Of a stretch of DNA of 64,000 nt, positions 9,924 to 20,216 are shown one piece after another. The translations under genes and the position numbers were made by a program. This DNA is from Pseudoalteromonas sp. MMG007 (GTDB lineage Bacteria > Pseudomonadota > Gammaproteobacteria > Enterobacterales > Alteromonadaceae). Where the stretch lies: assembly GCF_018100985.1 (NCBI RefSeq), contig NZ_JAGJEI010000014.1, positions 1 through 64,000 on the forward strand. The letters are read 5' to 3'. Each line of letters begins with the position of its first letter. Position 1 is the first letter of the stretch. Under the pieces are notes generated by a model that did not search any database, was not told the origin of the DNA, and worked only from the letters and a program-made list of their open reading frames with translations.

Positions 9924-12008
9924 ATGAAACTGAACTCTTTATACCTAGCACTTGTAGCTGCAAGCTCAAGCGTTTTTGCTGCCCCCGCCGATATAGAGCG
10001 AATTCAAGTTAAAGGTAGCTACTTCAACGACTACAAAGTCGATAACGCTAATGGTGCTATGAGAACATCAGCTTCATTATTAGAAACAGCGCAATCAGTA
10101 ACTGTTATTAGCGATACAATAATTAGCGAGCAATTAGCAACCACGCTTGGCGAAGTGCTTACCAACGATGCAAGTTTAACGGCAGGATCACAGCAACGTA
10201 ACCGTGAAGTATTTAACCTTCGTGGTTTTGAATTAGAATCTGGTACGGGCTATTTACGTGATGGCCACCAGCATTGGTCGCACTATCAGCAACCCATCGA
10301 GATTCTTCAACAAGTTGAAGTTATTAAAGGCCCTTCAAGCATTTTATATGGTCAATCAGGTCCTGGTGGCTTGGTGAATATGGTAACAAAAAAACCAACG
10401 GCGAAAACGTTACTAAACGCCTCAGCTGATGTTGATCAGCATGGTTCAACTCGCTTTATGATTGATGCTGGCGGCGCACTAACAGAAGCTGAAGATTTAC
10501 GTGCACGCGGCATATTAGTAAAGCAAGATGTAGACTACTGGCGTGAATATCAAAATGGTGAAAACCGAGAGCGAGACCGCTTTTTAGGCGCTGTAGTCGT
10601 CGATTATGACATTAGCGATAATGCACTTGTACGTGTTCATTATGATCGTACAGATGACAAAGCGGGCCTAGATACGGGTGCATGGATTGATGATAACGCC
10701 AATATTATTGGCGACGATAAAACTATTCGTGATATGTCATGGGCATTTACTGATATCACTGTAGAAAACGTAGGGATCGATTTTAACGTATTCTTATCTG
10801 ACAATTGGCAAGTAAACCTAGGTTATAATGAGCAGACTTTTGAACGCCAACGCTTTGAGTCAGCACCTCGCATGTCTAATGGCTTTGCTGAAGGTGACAG
10901 CTATGAATCTCGCCCTTACGATCGCTTTGATGATTGGCAATTTAAAACTGCATTTATTGATTTTATTGGTGAGTTTGAAACCGCGGGCATTCAACACCGG
11001 TTATTAGTAGGCGCTAACTCGCTTGATTACTACTACGGGCAATTACGCACAGCACTGCCTGAAGAAGAATACCTTTACTATTCAGCAGGTCAAGACGAAC
11101 CATCTCGTCCATCAATAAGCTATAAAACAGATGATACAATAACCGAAACTGAATATGACTACTACGGTGTATACGCCCAAGATTTAATTACTTTTTCACC
11201 ACAATGGCAAGTGTCTGTTGGCGGTCGCTTTGATAAGCAAACACGTGAAGGACAAAATAACGAGTCGTTTTTGCCTAAATTCGGCGTACTTTATCACCCG
11301 AATGCATCTGCAACTCTTTATGCCAGTTATACAGAAGGTTTTGAGCCACAAAACGAAACCATTACTGACGAAGAAGATATCAACTTTGGTATGAAAATAG
11401 ATGCTGTCACCTCTGAACAAAGAGAGCTTGGTATTAAATGGCAGCTATTTGATGAGCGCTTAATGCTTAGCGGTGCTATTTTCGATATAAGTAAAAATGG
11501 AACCTTAGTTACAGAACAACTTGAAACACCTATCGGTTCAATTACCTCTGAAACAAACCAAGTTGGTGAACAGCGCCATAAAGGTTTTGAAATGGCAGCG
11601 CAAGGTGCAGCTACTGACCGCTTATTTGTTATGGCATCAACTATGTATTTAGATGCTAACTATGAAAGAGCGAACGAAAACCTACAAGGTAAACGCCCTG
11701 TAGATGCCCCTAAATGGTCAGCATCTCTGTGGACTCGTTATGAGTTAAATGATGCAATTGCTTTTAATGCGGGTGCCTTTTATGAAGGTGAACGCTTTGC
11801 TGATAACGACAACTCTATTACCAAAGATGCCTATACACGTATAGATGTGGGTGCAACTTATAAATTTATTATGAGCAATACAGATATAAATCTTCGCCTT
11901 AACGTTGAAAACCTATTTGATACTGATTACTTAGGTGGCGGCGGCAATGGTAATGTAACTATTGGCGAAGGCACTAACTTACGCCTAGCGGCACAATTTA
12001 ATTTTTAA
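9924..12008 (+). CDS. TonB-dependent siderophore receptor
   Basis: A 694-residue outer-membrane receptor of the ferric-siderophore type. It has a signal peptide (cleaved near residue 19 after VFA) and a plug domain (about 45-150) with the conserved RGFELESGTGYLRDG and VEVIKGPSSILYGQSGPGGLVNMVTKKP-type stretch. A 22-stranded barrel follows and ends in the terminal aromatic residue of AAQFNF. The layout resembles the ferrichrome/hydroxamate receptor group, but the ligand cannot be read from sequence. Uptake would need TonB-ExbBD, not in this window. The Fur box upstream supports iron-regulated expression. No siderophore biosynthesis or permease genes are nearby. A strong terminator follows. Confidence 0.92.
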   Translation: MKLNSLYLALVAASSSVFAAPADIERIQVKGSYFNDYKVDNANGAMRTSASLLETAQSVTVISDTIISEQLATTLGEVLTNDASLTAGSQQRNREVFNLRGFELESGTGYLRDGHQHWSHYQQPIEILQQVEVIKGPSSILYGQSGPGGLVNMVTKKPTAKTLLNASADVDQHGSTRFMIDAGGALTEAEDLRARGILVKQDVDYWREYQNGENRERDRFLGAVVVDYDISDNALVRVHYDRTDDKAGLDTGAWIDDNANIIGDDKTIRDMSWAFTDITVENVGIDFNVFLSDNWQVNLGYNEQTFERQRFESAPRMSNGFAEGDSYESRPYDRFDDWQFKTAFIDFIGEFETAGIQHRLLVGANSLDYYYGQLRTALPEEEYLYYSAGQDEPSRPSISYKTDDTITETEYDYYGVYAQDLITFSPQWQVSVGGRFDKQTREGQNNESFLPKFGVLYHPNASATLYASYTEGFEPQNETITDEEDINFGMKIDAVTSEQRELGIKWQLFDERLMLSGAIFDISKNGTLVTEQLETPIGSITSETNQVGEQRHKGFEMAAQGAATDRLFVMASTMYLDANYERANENLQGKRPVDAPKWSASLWTRYELNDAIAFNAGAFYEGERFADNDNSITKDAYTRIDVGATYKFIMSNTDINLRLNVENLFDTDYLGGGGNGNVTIGEGTNLRLAAQFNF

Positions 12009-12021
12009 GATTAAATACGTT

Positions 12022-12059
12022 AAAAAAGCCCGCACTTTGTAAAAAAGTGCGGGCTTTTT
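12022..12059 (+). terminator. Rho-independent terminator after the siderophore receptor
   Basis: A long stem, AAGCCCGCACTT paired with AAGTGCGGGCTT, with a short A-rich loop and ending in five T residues, starts 14 bases after the stop codon. Confidence 0.92.
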
Positions 12060-12140
12060 GTATTTTGTCTCATTGTATTTTTTAACCAAGGTATTTAATG
12101 GTTTAATAGCTATTAAGTCTCTTACAAGCCAAGGTTAACA

Positions 12141-13541
12141 ATGAATAAAATAATTACAACAATACTGCTGGCCAGCAGTTTTTTAGCCAGTGCCGCTGAG
12201 CCCGAATTTAGCACTGAGCAATTAAAACAAGTGACGCAGCTTCGAACAACCGCGCTTAATAGCAGTTTGAGCTATGAACTGCTTGAGTCTTTGACTACTG
12301 AAGTTGGCCCGCGCTTACCCGGTACAGACAACGATAAAAAAGCAGTGGCATGGGCCAAAGCAAAATTTAACCAACTTGGTTTTGATAAAGTATGGCTTGA
12401 AGAAGCAACCTTTCCTGAGTGGCGCCGATACAGCGAAAGCGGAAAAATACTAACCCCAAGCGAGCAGCCGCTTCATTTAACTGCACTTGGTAACAGTATT
12501 AGCACACCAAAAGAGGGAATTACAGCGACCGTAGTGTTGTTCGAAACGCTTGATGAGCTAATCGCAGCCCCAGCAAATAGCTTAAAAGGTAAAATAGCCT
12601 ATATTAATTACCGTATGAACCGCCATATAGACGGTAATGGTTATGGCCCTGCGGTAAAAGCACGCGGTACAGGTGCTATAGAGGCGTCTAAAAAAGGCGC
12701 TGTTGCCTACATGATGCGCTCAGTAAGTACCGGCCATCATCGTTTTGCTCATACTGGCGGTAGTTACTATAAAGACGGCGTTAAAAAAATACCTAACGTG
12801 ACGATTGCCAACCCTGATGCGGATCAAATTGCCCGCTTAGTAGCCTTAGGCAAAGACGTGTCAGTAAACATTAACGTGCAAACCGAAAATTTAGGTGAAG
12901 GCACAGGCTATAACGTAATAGGCCAGTTTAACGGCACTGAAAACCCTGAACAATATGTATTAATTGGCGGCCATTTAGATTCTTGGGATTTAGGCACAGG
13001 TGCATTAGATGATGGTGCTGGCGTAGCACTAACTATGGCAGCTGCTAAACATATTAGCGATGTAAAACGCCCTAAGCGCAGTATTCGCGTTGTGCTTTTT
13101 GCAGCAGAAGAACTTGGCCTTTGGGGAGCAAAAGCTTATTTTGCAAAACATAAAAACGATTTACACAACATAGTTGCAGCTGCTGAGTCTGATTTTGGCG
13201 CAGATGTAGTATACGGGTTTGAATCGAATGTAGATGCGGCATCACTCCCTGTTGTACGTGCTATAGCAAAAGAACTGGCGTCATTAAATGTTGAGTATAT
13301 TGGTAAAAATCAAGCCAATGGCGGACCTGATTTGATTCCGCTTAAAAAGGCAACATCGGCACCTATATTTGAACTTGCCCAAGATGGTACCGACTACTTT
13401 GATTACCACCACACAGCAGATGATACGCTCGATAAAGTAACGCCTGCAAAGCTGCGCCAAAATACAGCTGCCTACGCGGTATTTGCTTTAATGGCAGCAG
13501 ATGCAAAAACAACAATTAAACCAAAAACTCAAAATAAGTAA
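12141..13541 (+). CDS. secreted M28-family zinc peptidase
   Basis: A 466-residue exported aminopeptidase/carboxypeptidase of family M28. It has a signal peptide (MNKIITTILLASSFLASA), an inserted protease-associated (PA) type domain in the first half, and the co-catalytic zinc site in the second half. The site is seen as GGHLDSWDLGTGALDDGAG (His and Asp ligands), AAEELGLWG (catalytic Glu and Glu ligand), ESDFGAD (Asp ligand) and YHHTADD (last His). All ligands are intact. The overall form resembles carboxypeptidase-Q-like bacterial enzymes, probably releasing amino acids from peptides in the periplasm or outside the cell. It has its own untranslated leader and no operon partner. Confidence 0.9.
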   Translation: MNKIITTILLASSFLASAAEPEFSTEQLKQVTQLRTTALNSSLSYELLESLTTEVGPRLPGTDNDKKAVAWAKAKFNQLGFDKVWLEEATFPEWRRYSESGKILTPSEQPLHLTALGNSISTPKEGITATVVLFETLDELIAAPANSLKGKIAYINYRMNRHIDGNGYGPAVKARGTGAIEASKKGAVAYMMRSVSTGHHRFAHTGGSYYKDGVKKIPNVTIANPDADQIARLVALGKDVSVNINVQTENLGEGTGYNVIGQFNGTENPEQYVLIGGHLDSWDLGTGALDDGAGVALTMAAAKHISDVKRPKRSIRVVLFAAEELGLWGAKAYFAKHKNDLHNIVAAAESDFGADVVYGFESNVDAASLPVVRAIAKELASLNVEYIGKNQANGGPDLIPLKKATSAPIFELAQDGTDYFDYHHTADDTLDKVTPAKLRQNTAAYAVFALMAADAKTTIKPKTQNK

Positions 13542-13639
13542 TAACAGACATACTTACTTACAGTTTGCAGCTTTAATTAATACGCTCCTTGGATTACCGT
13601 TAACATAAATTAATTAGGTAAAACAAGGAGTGTGTTTGT

Positions 13640-14581
13640 ATGTTGCTTTTCAATACGAGTCAATCTTTCCCTCACTTTACACAAACACAGTGCTGCCCAA
13701 ACTGTAAAAGTGATGCCTACCATTTAGTAAATCAAAGCCGCTTTTTACGTTTTACTATTATACCTGTCTTTCCTTTAAAGCTAAGCTATAAGCATGAATG
13801 CTATCACTGTGGATACAGTGAACTGACTCAAGTAAAACACCTTCCCTTAATTGAAAAACTCAGTTTACCTAAATACTTTATTGGGATTTTTTTAATACTT
13901 TTAGTTATCTGTTTTTTTTATCAACAGTATTTAGATGCACAAACACAAAAACTAGAGTATTTAAATAACCCTAAAGCCTACGATACCTACTTGGTACAAG
14001 CAGACAAATTCACACACGAACCCTTAACGCTAACCAATTTAAAAGTGGCGCAAGTTTTAAGTTTTGACGATCAATTTATTACTTTTCAGGTAAGTAACTA
14101 CAGCTATAAACGTAATAACGGCATTACTACAGCACTGCGTACCAGCTTATTGGTACAAAGGGGTTACTTCTCGGCAGACAAAATTACGCTGCCTCGTAGC
14201 GAAGTAACAAGACTTTATAACGACGATGTGATTTACGATGTGCTGCGCCCATCAGCGAATAGTTTATATGGTGGGTTTGTAATGTTTCCGCCTAAACCAA
14301 AACCCCTATATAAAGGCTTAAAGCTCGACAAAAATAACCAACAAGGCATTACGTATTTTAAAAACGGACAGTATAGCGATGCGCTTGAGAGTTTTATTAT
14401 TGCAGCAAATGCCGGATCGCAATGGGGGCAGTTAAACCTTGCACAAATGTACCGAGACGGACAAGCCGTAACTAAAAATGTGCAAACAGCAAAACATTGG
14501 TATGAGCAAGCAATAGCGCAAGGTAATAGCAAAGCTAAATATGAGCTAGAACAGCTTTGTGAAAACAACCAATGTAAATAA
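13640..14581 (+). CDS. zinc-ribbon, single-pass membrane protein with C-terminal Sel1 repeats
   Basis: A 313-residue protein not assigned to a named family. Residues 15-60 carry two CxxC pairs (CCPNCKS and CYHCGY) forming a likely zinc ribbon. A hydrophobic segment (about 78-97, FIGIFLILLVICFFYQQYL) crosses the membrane. The middle is unrecognised. The last 80 residues contain Sel1/TPR-like repeats (YFKNGQYSDALESFIIAANAGSQWGQLNLAQMY in outline, then HWYEQAIAQGNSKAKYELEQ). An AAGGAG sequence lies 10 bases before the ATG. The fold suggests a membrane-attached adaptor; a function cannot be named. Confidence 0.75.
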   Translation: MLLFNTSQSFPHFTQTQCCPNCKSDAYHLVNQSRFLRFTIIPVFPLKLSYKHECYHCGYSELTQVKHLPLIEKLSLPKYFIGIFLILLVICFFYQQYLDAQTQKLEYLNNPKAYDTYLVQADKFTHEPLTLTNLKVAQVLSFDDQFITFQVSNYSYKRNNGITTALRTSLLVQRGYFSADKITLPRSEVTRLYNDDVIYDVLRPSANSLYGGFVMFPPKPKPLYKGLKLDKNNQQGITYFKNGQYSDALESFIIAANAGSQWGQLNLAQMYRDGQAVTKNVQTAKHWYEQAIAQGNSKAKYELEQLCENNQCK

Positions 14582-14665
14582 GCTAAATTGTGGTTAAATA
14601 ATTATTAGTATGCGCTTTAATGCAAATACAAAGCTAAGCGCAGCCTAAAAAAATTCACATAACAG

Positions 14666-15571
14666 CTATTTTTTTAATGTTTTTGTATAAGTCACGTGAA
14701 TAAGAACAACACATAACCCAGCTATTACACCCAGCAAGCCATCAAAAATAAGAGGTGCTAACACTTCACCGATGCCATTAAATAAAGATTTACCAATGCT
14801 AGTGACTTCTAGCTGCCAATGATGAAGTAACTCAATACCGTGAGATAAAATACCACCGCCCACTAAAAACATAGCAACTGTGCCAGCAAAGGCTAAAAAT
14901 TGCATAAGGCGAGGCGCCGCCGCAAGTAAGCTTTTGCCTAGTAACTCTTTAAATTTATTAGCCGATACCTTTGATTGATTTAATAAATAAAGCCCTGCAT
15001 CATCAAGCTTTACAATACCTGCCACTAAACCATAAACGCCTATGGTCATTATAATTGCGATTACGCAAAGTACTAATGCTTGATTAACTAAAGTGGCTCC
15101 GGTAACAGTGCCTAAAGTAATGACTATAATTTCGGCTGAAAGAATAAAGTCAGTGCGTATAGCTCCCTTTACTTTTTGTTTTTCATACTCAACTAAATCA
15201 AGTTTCTCACCTTCATTTGTTACTTCTTCATGATGAGGTAAAAACTTAGCGAATACTTTTTCAGCCCCTTCAAAACATAAAAATAATCCACCAATCATTA
15301 AAAGCGGTGTTATTAACCATGGCAACCACACACTAATTAATAGCGCTGCGGGGACCAAAATAGCTTTATTTAAAAACGAGCCTTTAGCGACAGCCCACAC
15401 TACTGGTAACTCTCGCTCTGCAGCCACGCCCGTTACTTGTTGTGCATTGAGGGCTAAATCATCACCTAATACACCGGCTGTTTTTTTTGTGGCAACTTTA
15501 CTCATTGTTGCTATGTCATCAAGTAAGGTCGTTATATCGTCTAATAAAGTTAAAAGGTTTATACCTGCCAT
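14666..15571 (-). CDS. DUF808 (YedI-type) inner membrane protein
   Basis: A 301-residue polytopic membrane protein of the DUF808 family (E. coli YedI). The N-terminus MAGINLLTLLDDITTLLDDIATMSKVATKKTAG in outline is typical of the family: an amphipathic start followed by a soluble stretch and about seven hydrophobic segments from 85 to the end. Function is unknown in all members. It is convergent with the zinc-ribbon gene and divergent from the lysozyme-inhibitor gene. No clear terminator was found in the 84 bases downstream. Confidence 0.88.
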   Translation of the reverse strand: MAGINLLTLLDDITTLLDDIATMSKVATKKTAGVLGDDLALNAQQVTGVAAERELPVVWAVAKGSFLNKAILVPAALLISVWLPWLITPLLMIGGLFLCFEGAEKVFAKFLPHHEEVTNEGEKLDLVEYEKQKVKGAIRTDFILSAEIIVITLGTVTGATLVNQALVLCVIAIIMTIGVYGLVAGIVKLDDAGLYLLNQSKVSANKFKELLGKSLLAAAPRLMQFLAFAGTVAMFLVGGGILSHGIELLHHWQLEVTSIGKSLFNGIGEVLAPLIFDGLLGVIAGLCVVLIHVTYTKTLKK

Positions 15572-15702
15572 GTTGCTTCCTAGCTAAAAAATAATGCTAT
15601 CAACATAGCTTAATCAGACATTTTCACCAACGGTTAATTTTGCTTTGTTATGCTGATAAAAAGCAGTAATAGCTTGTGACAAACTTAAACAGGGAGATAT
15701 TA

Positions 15703-15993
15703 ATGAAAGCACTCGCGGTTGTTTTAATAGGTATATTTTTTTTATCTGCCTGTGACAACGAGTCTACGAGTACCCGCTATTTATGTAATAACCACACTGT
15801 AGAGCTAACAACTCGAAATGAGGCTGCAACTCTTACCTTAAATAAGCAGACCTATTCGTTAACAAAAGAGCCCAGCGCTTCTGGAGTAAAGTACATTAGT
15901 GAACGCGTGTTGTTTTGGTCAAAGGCGAATGAAGCCATGTTATTTGTATCTGGCAATAAATACCGCTGTAAACTAACAAACGCTGACTTGTAA
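15703..15993 (+). CDS. mliC: MliC-like C-type lysozyme inhibitor lipoprotein
   Basis: A 96-residue lipoprotein. The signal peptide ends in the lipobox LSAC, so Cys is lipidated about residue 20. The mature part matches the membrane-bound lysozyme inhibitor of C-type lysozyme: YLCNN at the start, the conserved loop SASGVKYISERVLFWSKANE, and a closing YRCKL cysteine that would pair with the first. The conserved Ser of SASG and the Lys of FWSK correspond to the residues that enter the lysozyme active site in known MliC. It would protect peptidoglycan from host or predator lysozyme. The frame opens earlier at a GTG (15676), but the ATG at 15703 with GGGAG upstream gives a proper signal peptide. 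Confidence 0.8.
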   Translation: MKALAVVLIGIFFLSACDNESTSTRYLCNNHTVELTTRNEAATLTLNKQTYSLTKEPSASGVKYISERVLFWSKANEAMLFVSGNKYRCKLTNADL

Positions 15994-16156
15994 TAGCGTG
16001 ATGCTGCCTATAAAAGTCTTATTGTACTAATCCTTTTTTTATTAACCTGCGTAATACTAGTCGAGCTTTAACCATCGCCTTTGCTAAATAACTGCACATG
16101 CATTTGCTATTTAGTTGGGTATAATACTTTCACTTTTTGCTTAATAGCGGCCCATA

Positions 16157-17623
16157 ATGAAATACAAAGATTTACGTGATTTTATCGATTTGCTGGAAAA
16201 AAGAGGCGAACTTAAACGCATTACCCAAGAAATCGACCCGTATCTTGAAATGACCGAAATAGCCGACCGTACATTGCGTGCAAAAGGCCCGGCATTATTG
16301 TTCGAAAATCCTAAAGGACACAGCATGCCTGTGCTTGCTAACTTGTTTGGTACACCTAAACGAGTAGCTATGGGAATGGGCCAAGAAGATGTGAGCGAAC
16401 TTCGCGAAGTAGGTAAATTGCTCGCCTTTTTAAAAGAGCCAGAGCCGCCAAAAGGTATTAAAGAAGCACTAGGACAATTACCGGTATTTAAGCAAGTACT
16501 TAATATGCCAGCTAAAGAAGTTAAAAAAGCGCCTTGTCAGCAAGTGATTTTAGAGGGTGACGAGGTTGATTTGACCAAACTACCAATTCAACATTGTTGG
16601 CCAGGGGATGCTGCTCCGCTTATTACATGGGGGTTAACCGTTACTAAAGGGCCTTACAAAAAACGCCAAAACCTAGGTATTTATCGTCAGCAGTTATTAG
16701 GTAAAAACAAAATTATTATGCGCTGGTTGTCACACCGTGGTGGAGCGCTTGATTTTCAAGAGTGGTGTAAAGAACACCCAGGCGAACCGTATCCGGTATC
16801 GGTAGCATTAGGCGCAGATCCTGCCACAATTTTAGGCGCGGTTACACCTGTGCCAGACACATTAAGCGAATATGCGTTTGCAGGCTTATTGCGTGGTAGC
16901 AAAACGGAAGTAGTAAAGTCTATCTCTAACGACTTACAAGTACCCGCCAGCGCTGAAATAGTGCTTGAAGGCTATATAATGCCAGGCGAAATGGCGCCAG
17001 AAGGGCCATACGGCGATCACACCGGTTACTACAACGAAGTTGATGACTTTCCTGTAATGACGGTGACTCACCTAACACACCGTAAAGATCCAATTTATCA
17101 CAGCACCTTTACTGGTCGTCCGCCTGATGAGCCTGCTATTTTAGGTGTTGCACTAAACGAAGTGTTCGTGCCTATATTACAAAAACAGTTTCCTGAAATA
17201 GTCGACTTTTACTTACCACCGGAAGGCTGTTCGTACCGCATGGCTGTTGTAACTATGAAAAAACAATACCCAGGCCACGCCAAGCGCGTAATGATGGGTG
17301 TATGGTCATTTTTACGCCAGTTTATGTATACAAAATTTGTAATTGTATGCGATGACGATGTTAACGCGCGTGATTGGGAAGACGTTATTTGGGCTATTAC
17401 TACCCGCATGGACCCTGCACGCGACACTACATTAATAGAAAACACCCCTATTGATTATCTCGACTTTGCATCACCTGTATCAGGGCTCGGTTCAAAAATG
17501 GGAATGGATGCGACCAACAAATGGCCTGGTGAAACCACACGAGAATGGGGCGAACCTATTGTTATGGATAAAGCCACGAAAGAGCGTGTAGATGATATTT
17601 GGCAAAGCTTGAATATTCTGTAA
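16157..17623 (+). CDS. ubiD: 4-hydroxy-3-polyprenylbenzoate decarboxylase UbiD
   Basis: A 488-residue decarboxylase of ubiquinone synthesis, using prenylated FMN supplied by UbiX. It begins [22 protein letters not shown], as in E. coli UbiD (497). The conserved E-x-x-x-R-type active-site region appears in [20 protein letters not shown]. The conserved C-terminal stretch [24 protein letters not shown] is also present. It is followed after 109 bases by fre, the order found in E. coli; transcription may run through both because no terminator lies between them. Confidence 0.96.
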   Translation: MKYKDLRDFIDLLEKRGELKRITQEIDPYLEMTEIADRTLRAKGPALLFENPKGHSMPVLANLFGTPKRVAMGMGQEDVSELREVGKLLAFLKEPEPPKGIKEALGQLPVFKQVLNMPAKEVKKAPCQQVILEGDEVDLTKLPIQHCWPGDAAPLITWGLTVTKGPYKKRQNLGIYRQQLLGKNKIIMRWLSHRGGALDFQEWCKEHPGEPYPVSVALGADPATILGAVTPVPDTLSEYAFAGLLRGSKTEVVKSISNDLQVPASAEIVLEGYIMPGEMAPEGPYGDHTGYYNEVDDFPVMTVTHLTHRKDPIYHSTFTGRPPDEPAILGVALNEVFVPILQKQFPEIVDFYLPPEGCSYRMAVVTMKKQYPGHAKRVMMGVWSFLRQFMYTKFVIVCDDDVNARDWEDVIWAITTRMDPARDTTLIENTPIDYLDFASPVSGLGSKMGMDATNKWPGETTREWGEPIVMDKATKERVDDIWQSLNIL

Positions 17624-17732
17624 ACGTTTATATGTAAGTACATAACAGGCTATAAAGTAACCCTGCAGATATGCTAGAATCGAGTCATTCTATTGCGTAT
17701 CTGCTGCTTAAAGCGCTACTAAAAGGTAAAAA

Positions 17733-18446
17733 ATGCAAACATTAAAAGCTGAAGTTGTAGCTATCAGCCCACTTACAGAATTTGTACATAAAGTAATTTT
17801 AAAGCCTCAACAACCTGTTACGTTTGAAGCAGGCCAATACATGCAATTAGTACTAGGTGAAAAAGACAAACGTGCGTTTTCTATTGCTAGCCGCCCTTCA
17901 CAATGTGACGAAATTGAATTACACATTGGTGCATCGGGTGCAGACTCATATGCTATGCAATCGCTTGAACATCTTCGTAGTGCCTATGCTGATAATACCC
18001 CGGTAGATATTGAAGCAGGCCTTGGGGTATCGCAATTACGCCTTCAGTGCGAACGCCCTATTATTTTACTAGCCGGTGGTACTGGTTTCTCTTACGCAAA
18101 ATCAATGGCTGATCATTTAGCTGAAATTAATTGTGATCGCCCGGTATTATTTTACTGGGGTGTAAAAGAAGAATCGGCTTTATATGCACACACTGAAATG
18201 CAAGCTTGGGCAGACACTAACGAAAACTTTAAGTTTATTCCTGTTGTAGAAAACCCATCGGCTAATTGGCAAGGTCATACTGGCTACGTACATAAAGCTG
18301 TGATGCAAGATATTGTATCGCTCGAACCTTACGATATTTACATGGCGGGTCGCTTTGACATGATAGGAATTGTTCGTGATGACTTTATCACTCACGGCGC
18401 GATACGTGAAAACATGTACGCAGATGCTTTTGCCTTTATTAAGTAA
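17733..18446 (+). CDS. fre: NAD(P)H-flavin reductase
   Basis: A 237-residue ferredoxin-reductase-fold enzyme reducing free flavins with NAD(P)H. It shows the flavin-binding RAFSIAS strand (in place of RxYS), the nucleotide loop LLAGGTGFSYAKS and the C-terminal YMAGRFDMIGIVRDDF. Length matches E. coli Fre (233). Reduced flavin may serve ferric reduction or the UbiX/UbiD cofactor system next door, an inference from position. A terminator follows directly. Confidence 0.93.
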   Translation: MQTLKAEVVAISPLTEFVHKVILKPQQPVTFEAGQYMQLVLGEKDKRAFSIASRPSQCDEIELHIGASGADSYAMQSLEHLRSAYADNTPVDIEAGLGVSQLRLQCERPIILLAGGTGFSYAKSMADHLAEINCDRPVLFYWGVKEESALYAHTEMQAWADTNENFKFIPVVENPSANWQGHTGYVHKAVMQDIVSLEPYDIYMAGRFDMIGIVRDDFITHGAIRENMYADAFAFIK

Positions 18447-18463
18447 CAAGGCATAAAATATTG

Positions 18464-18492
18464 AAAAAAGGCACCTCCTCGGTGCCTTTTTT
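18464..18492 (+). terminator. Rho-independent terminator after fre
   Basis: GGCACC/GGTGCC stem with loop TCCTC, A run before and T run after, 18 bases past the fre stop. Confidence 0.9.
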
Positions 18493-18611
18493 ATTGCATA
18501 AACTTTAGACAGTTAATCGGTATTACCTATCAACTATATCAATATAAACAATTTCCTAAAAACACATCTATAAACCATACTTTGTATAGAACATCAGCGG
18601 GAGAGACCCAA

Positions 18612-19022
18612 ATGCTAAATACAAAAGTAAAAGATTTTATGCAACGCAAGTTGCCAAACATTACACCTAATACAGAAATGACCACAGCCATTGCAGAGCT
18701 ACAAAAATTTAAATTACTTGGCGCTCCTGTATTTGACGAGCACAAATCACTAGTTGGATTTATATCAGAGCAAGAGCTACTTAAACCACTGACGCAAAGC
18801 AGTTATTTTTGCGACGGAATGGTTAAAGTGTCTCAGCTTATGCAAACTAATGTGGTCACCGTTAGTGGCGATACCAACATTATTGAGCTTGCAGAGCAAA
18901 TGAAAACAGGTAAACCTAAAAATTACCCTGTAGTAGACGGCGTTAAAGTTATAGGTATGATTAGTAGAGCAGATATACTTAAGGCACTCTACGATAACTA
19001 CATTAGCTGCCAAACGCACTAA
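18612..19022 (+). CDS. CBS-domain-pair protein
   Basis: A 136-residue cytoplasmic protein made only of two CBS motifs, which usually bind adenosine nucleotides and act as energy sensors. The first (VKDFMQRKLPNITPNTEM) spans about 5-60. The second (VSQLMQTNVVTVSGDTNI, then KNYPVVDGVKVIGMISRADIL) spans about 75-132. There is no catalytic domain, so it probably acts on a partner protein. The reading frame opens at 18582, but the ATG at 18612 is preceded by GGGAGAG and begins at the first CBS strand, so it is preferred. Confidence 0.87.
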   Translation: MLNTKVKDFMQRKLPNITPNTEMTTAIAELQKFKLLGAPVFDEHKSLVGFISEQELLKPLTQSSYFCDGMVKVSQLMQTNVVTVSGDTNIIELAEQMKTGKPKNYPVVDGVKVIGMISRADILKALYDNYISCQTH

Positions 19023-19033
19023 ATAACAGTTAC

Positions 19034-19062
19034 AAAAATGCCGCTTTAAAGCGGCATTTTTA
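19034..19062. terminator. bidirectional terminator between the CBS gene and add
   Basis: ATGCCGC/GCGGCAT stem with loop TTTAAA and A/T flanks, lying between convergent genes ending at 19022 and 19074. Confidence 0.9.
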
Positions 19063-19073
19063 ATACTCTAAAA

Positions 19074-20075
19074 TTAACGTGCACTAACGAGCGCTGAAAG
19101 CTCTTTTTTGTCATCGTCGCTTAAAAATGCAATTTCTAAGGCATTTGCTTGGGCTTTTTCCATATCGGCTTGCGTTAGGCCTGCTTTAGGTGCTGCTACT
19201 AAGTACTCATGTTCAATTTCAATCCCTTCAACAGCAGGGTCGTCGGTGTTAATACACGCCAAAATCCCATGGTCTAAAAATTGTTTAAGCGGATGTTTAG
19301 TTAAGTCGTTGACTGTACTTGTTTGAATGTTACTTGTTAGGCACGATTCAATACCAATGCGGTTATCACGTAAGTAGTCCATTAATTTAGGATCTTCAAT
19401 AGCTTTAACGCCATGGCCGATTCGGCTTGCACCTAATTCATTAATTGCTTGCCAAATGCTTGGGGCACCGAGCGCTTCACCTGCATGAATAGTTGACGCT
19501 AAATAAGCATCACGAACTTGCTTAAAGTGATCAATAAATAATTCGCCCGGAAAACCAATTTCGTCCCCCGCTAAATCAACAGCAACTAAATCGTTTTTAA
19601 AAGCAAGTAATGCCTCAAGTTCATGCTGACATGTTTTTACGCCATAAGTACGCGATAAAATACCAATTAAATTGGCTTTTATATTTGTGCCCTGTGTTGC
19701 TGATTTAATACCGTCAACAACAGCCTCGACTACGCCCTGTGGGTGTAAACCTTGGCTTTGTGCCATGTAGTAAGGGCTAAAGCGAAGCTCAACATAATCT
19801 AAGCCCTGTGCCTGAGCATCTTCAATGTTTTCAATTGCAATACGTCTGCATGCATCATAATCACCGAGTACTGTAACGCCCCAATCTAACTTTTGTAAAA
19901 AAGCCATTAAGTTTGGTTCAGGGTCAATCACTTGCACATGAGGAATAAGCGCATCAACGTTATCTGCAGGTAACTCAATATTAAACTGACGACCAAGTTC
20001 TAATATGGTTTGCGCACGTACATTACCATCTAAGTGGCGATGAATGTCTAGCAGAGGTATTTTTTTATTTATCAT
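19074..20075 (-). CDS. add: adenosine deaminase
   Basis: A 333-residue zinc enzyme converting adenosine and deoxyadenosine to the inosine forms in purine salvage; length equals E. coli Add. Zinc ligands H12 and H14 are in [10 protein letters not shown], a further His in [10 protein letters not shown], and the catalytic Asp pair in CINTDDPAV. The catalytic Glu/His region [17 protein letters not shown] is intact. It stands alone, with 139 bases to the next leftward gene. Confidence 0.96.
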   Translation of the reverse strand: MINKKIPLLDIHRHLDGNVRAQTILELGRQFNIELPADNVDALIPHVQVIDPEPNLMAFLQKLDWGVTVLGDYDACRRIAIENIEDAQAQGLDYVELRFSPYYMAQSQGLHPQGVVEAVVDGIKSATQGTNIKANLIGILSRTYGVKTCQHELEALLAFKNDLVAVDLAGDEIGFPGELFIDHFKQVRDAYLASTIHAGEALGAPSIWQAINELGASRIGHGVKAIEDPKLMDYLRDNRIGIESCLTSNIQTSTVNDLTKHPLKQFLDHGILACINTDDPAVEGIEIEHEYLVAAPKAGLTQADMEKAQANALEIAFLSDDDKKELSALVSAR

Positions 20076-20186
20076 AATAGCTACTCGGTTAGGTTAAAAT
20101 TGCGCGCATGATACGCAGGTACAGTTATTTTTCAAGTGTAGAGCAGTTAAAGTAAATATTAGCGGTCATATGTCTGCTTTTTACTC

Positions 20187-20216
20187 AAAAAGTGAACAAA
20201 ATAAAAGTTGTTCACT
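20187..20216 (-). terminator. terminator of the MASE1/CHASE kinase gene
   Basis: AGTGAACAA pairs with TTGTTCACT. Read leftward, the stem is followed by a T run (TTTTTGAG). It overlaps the kinase stop codon and lies upstream of the leftward add gene. Confidence 0.75.
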
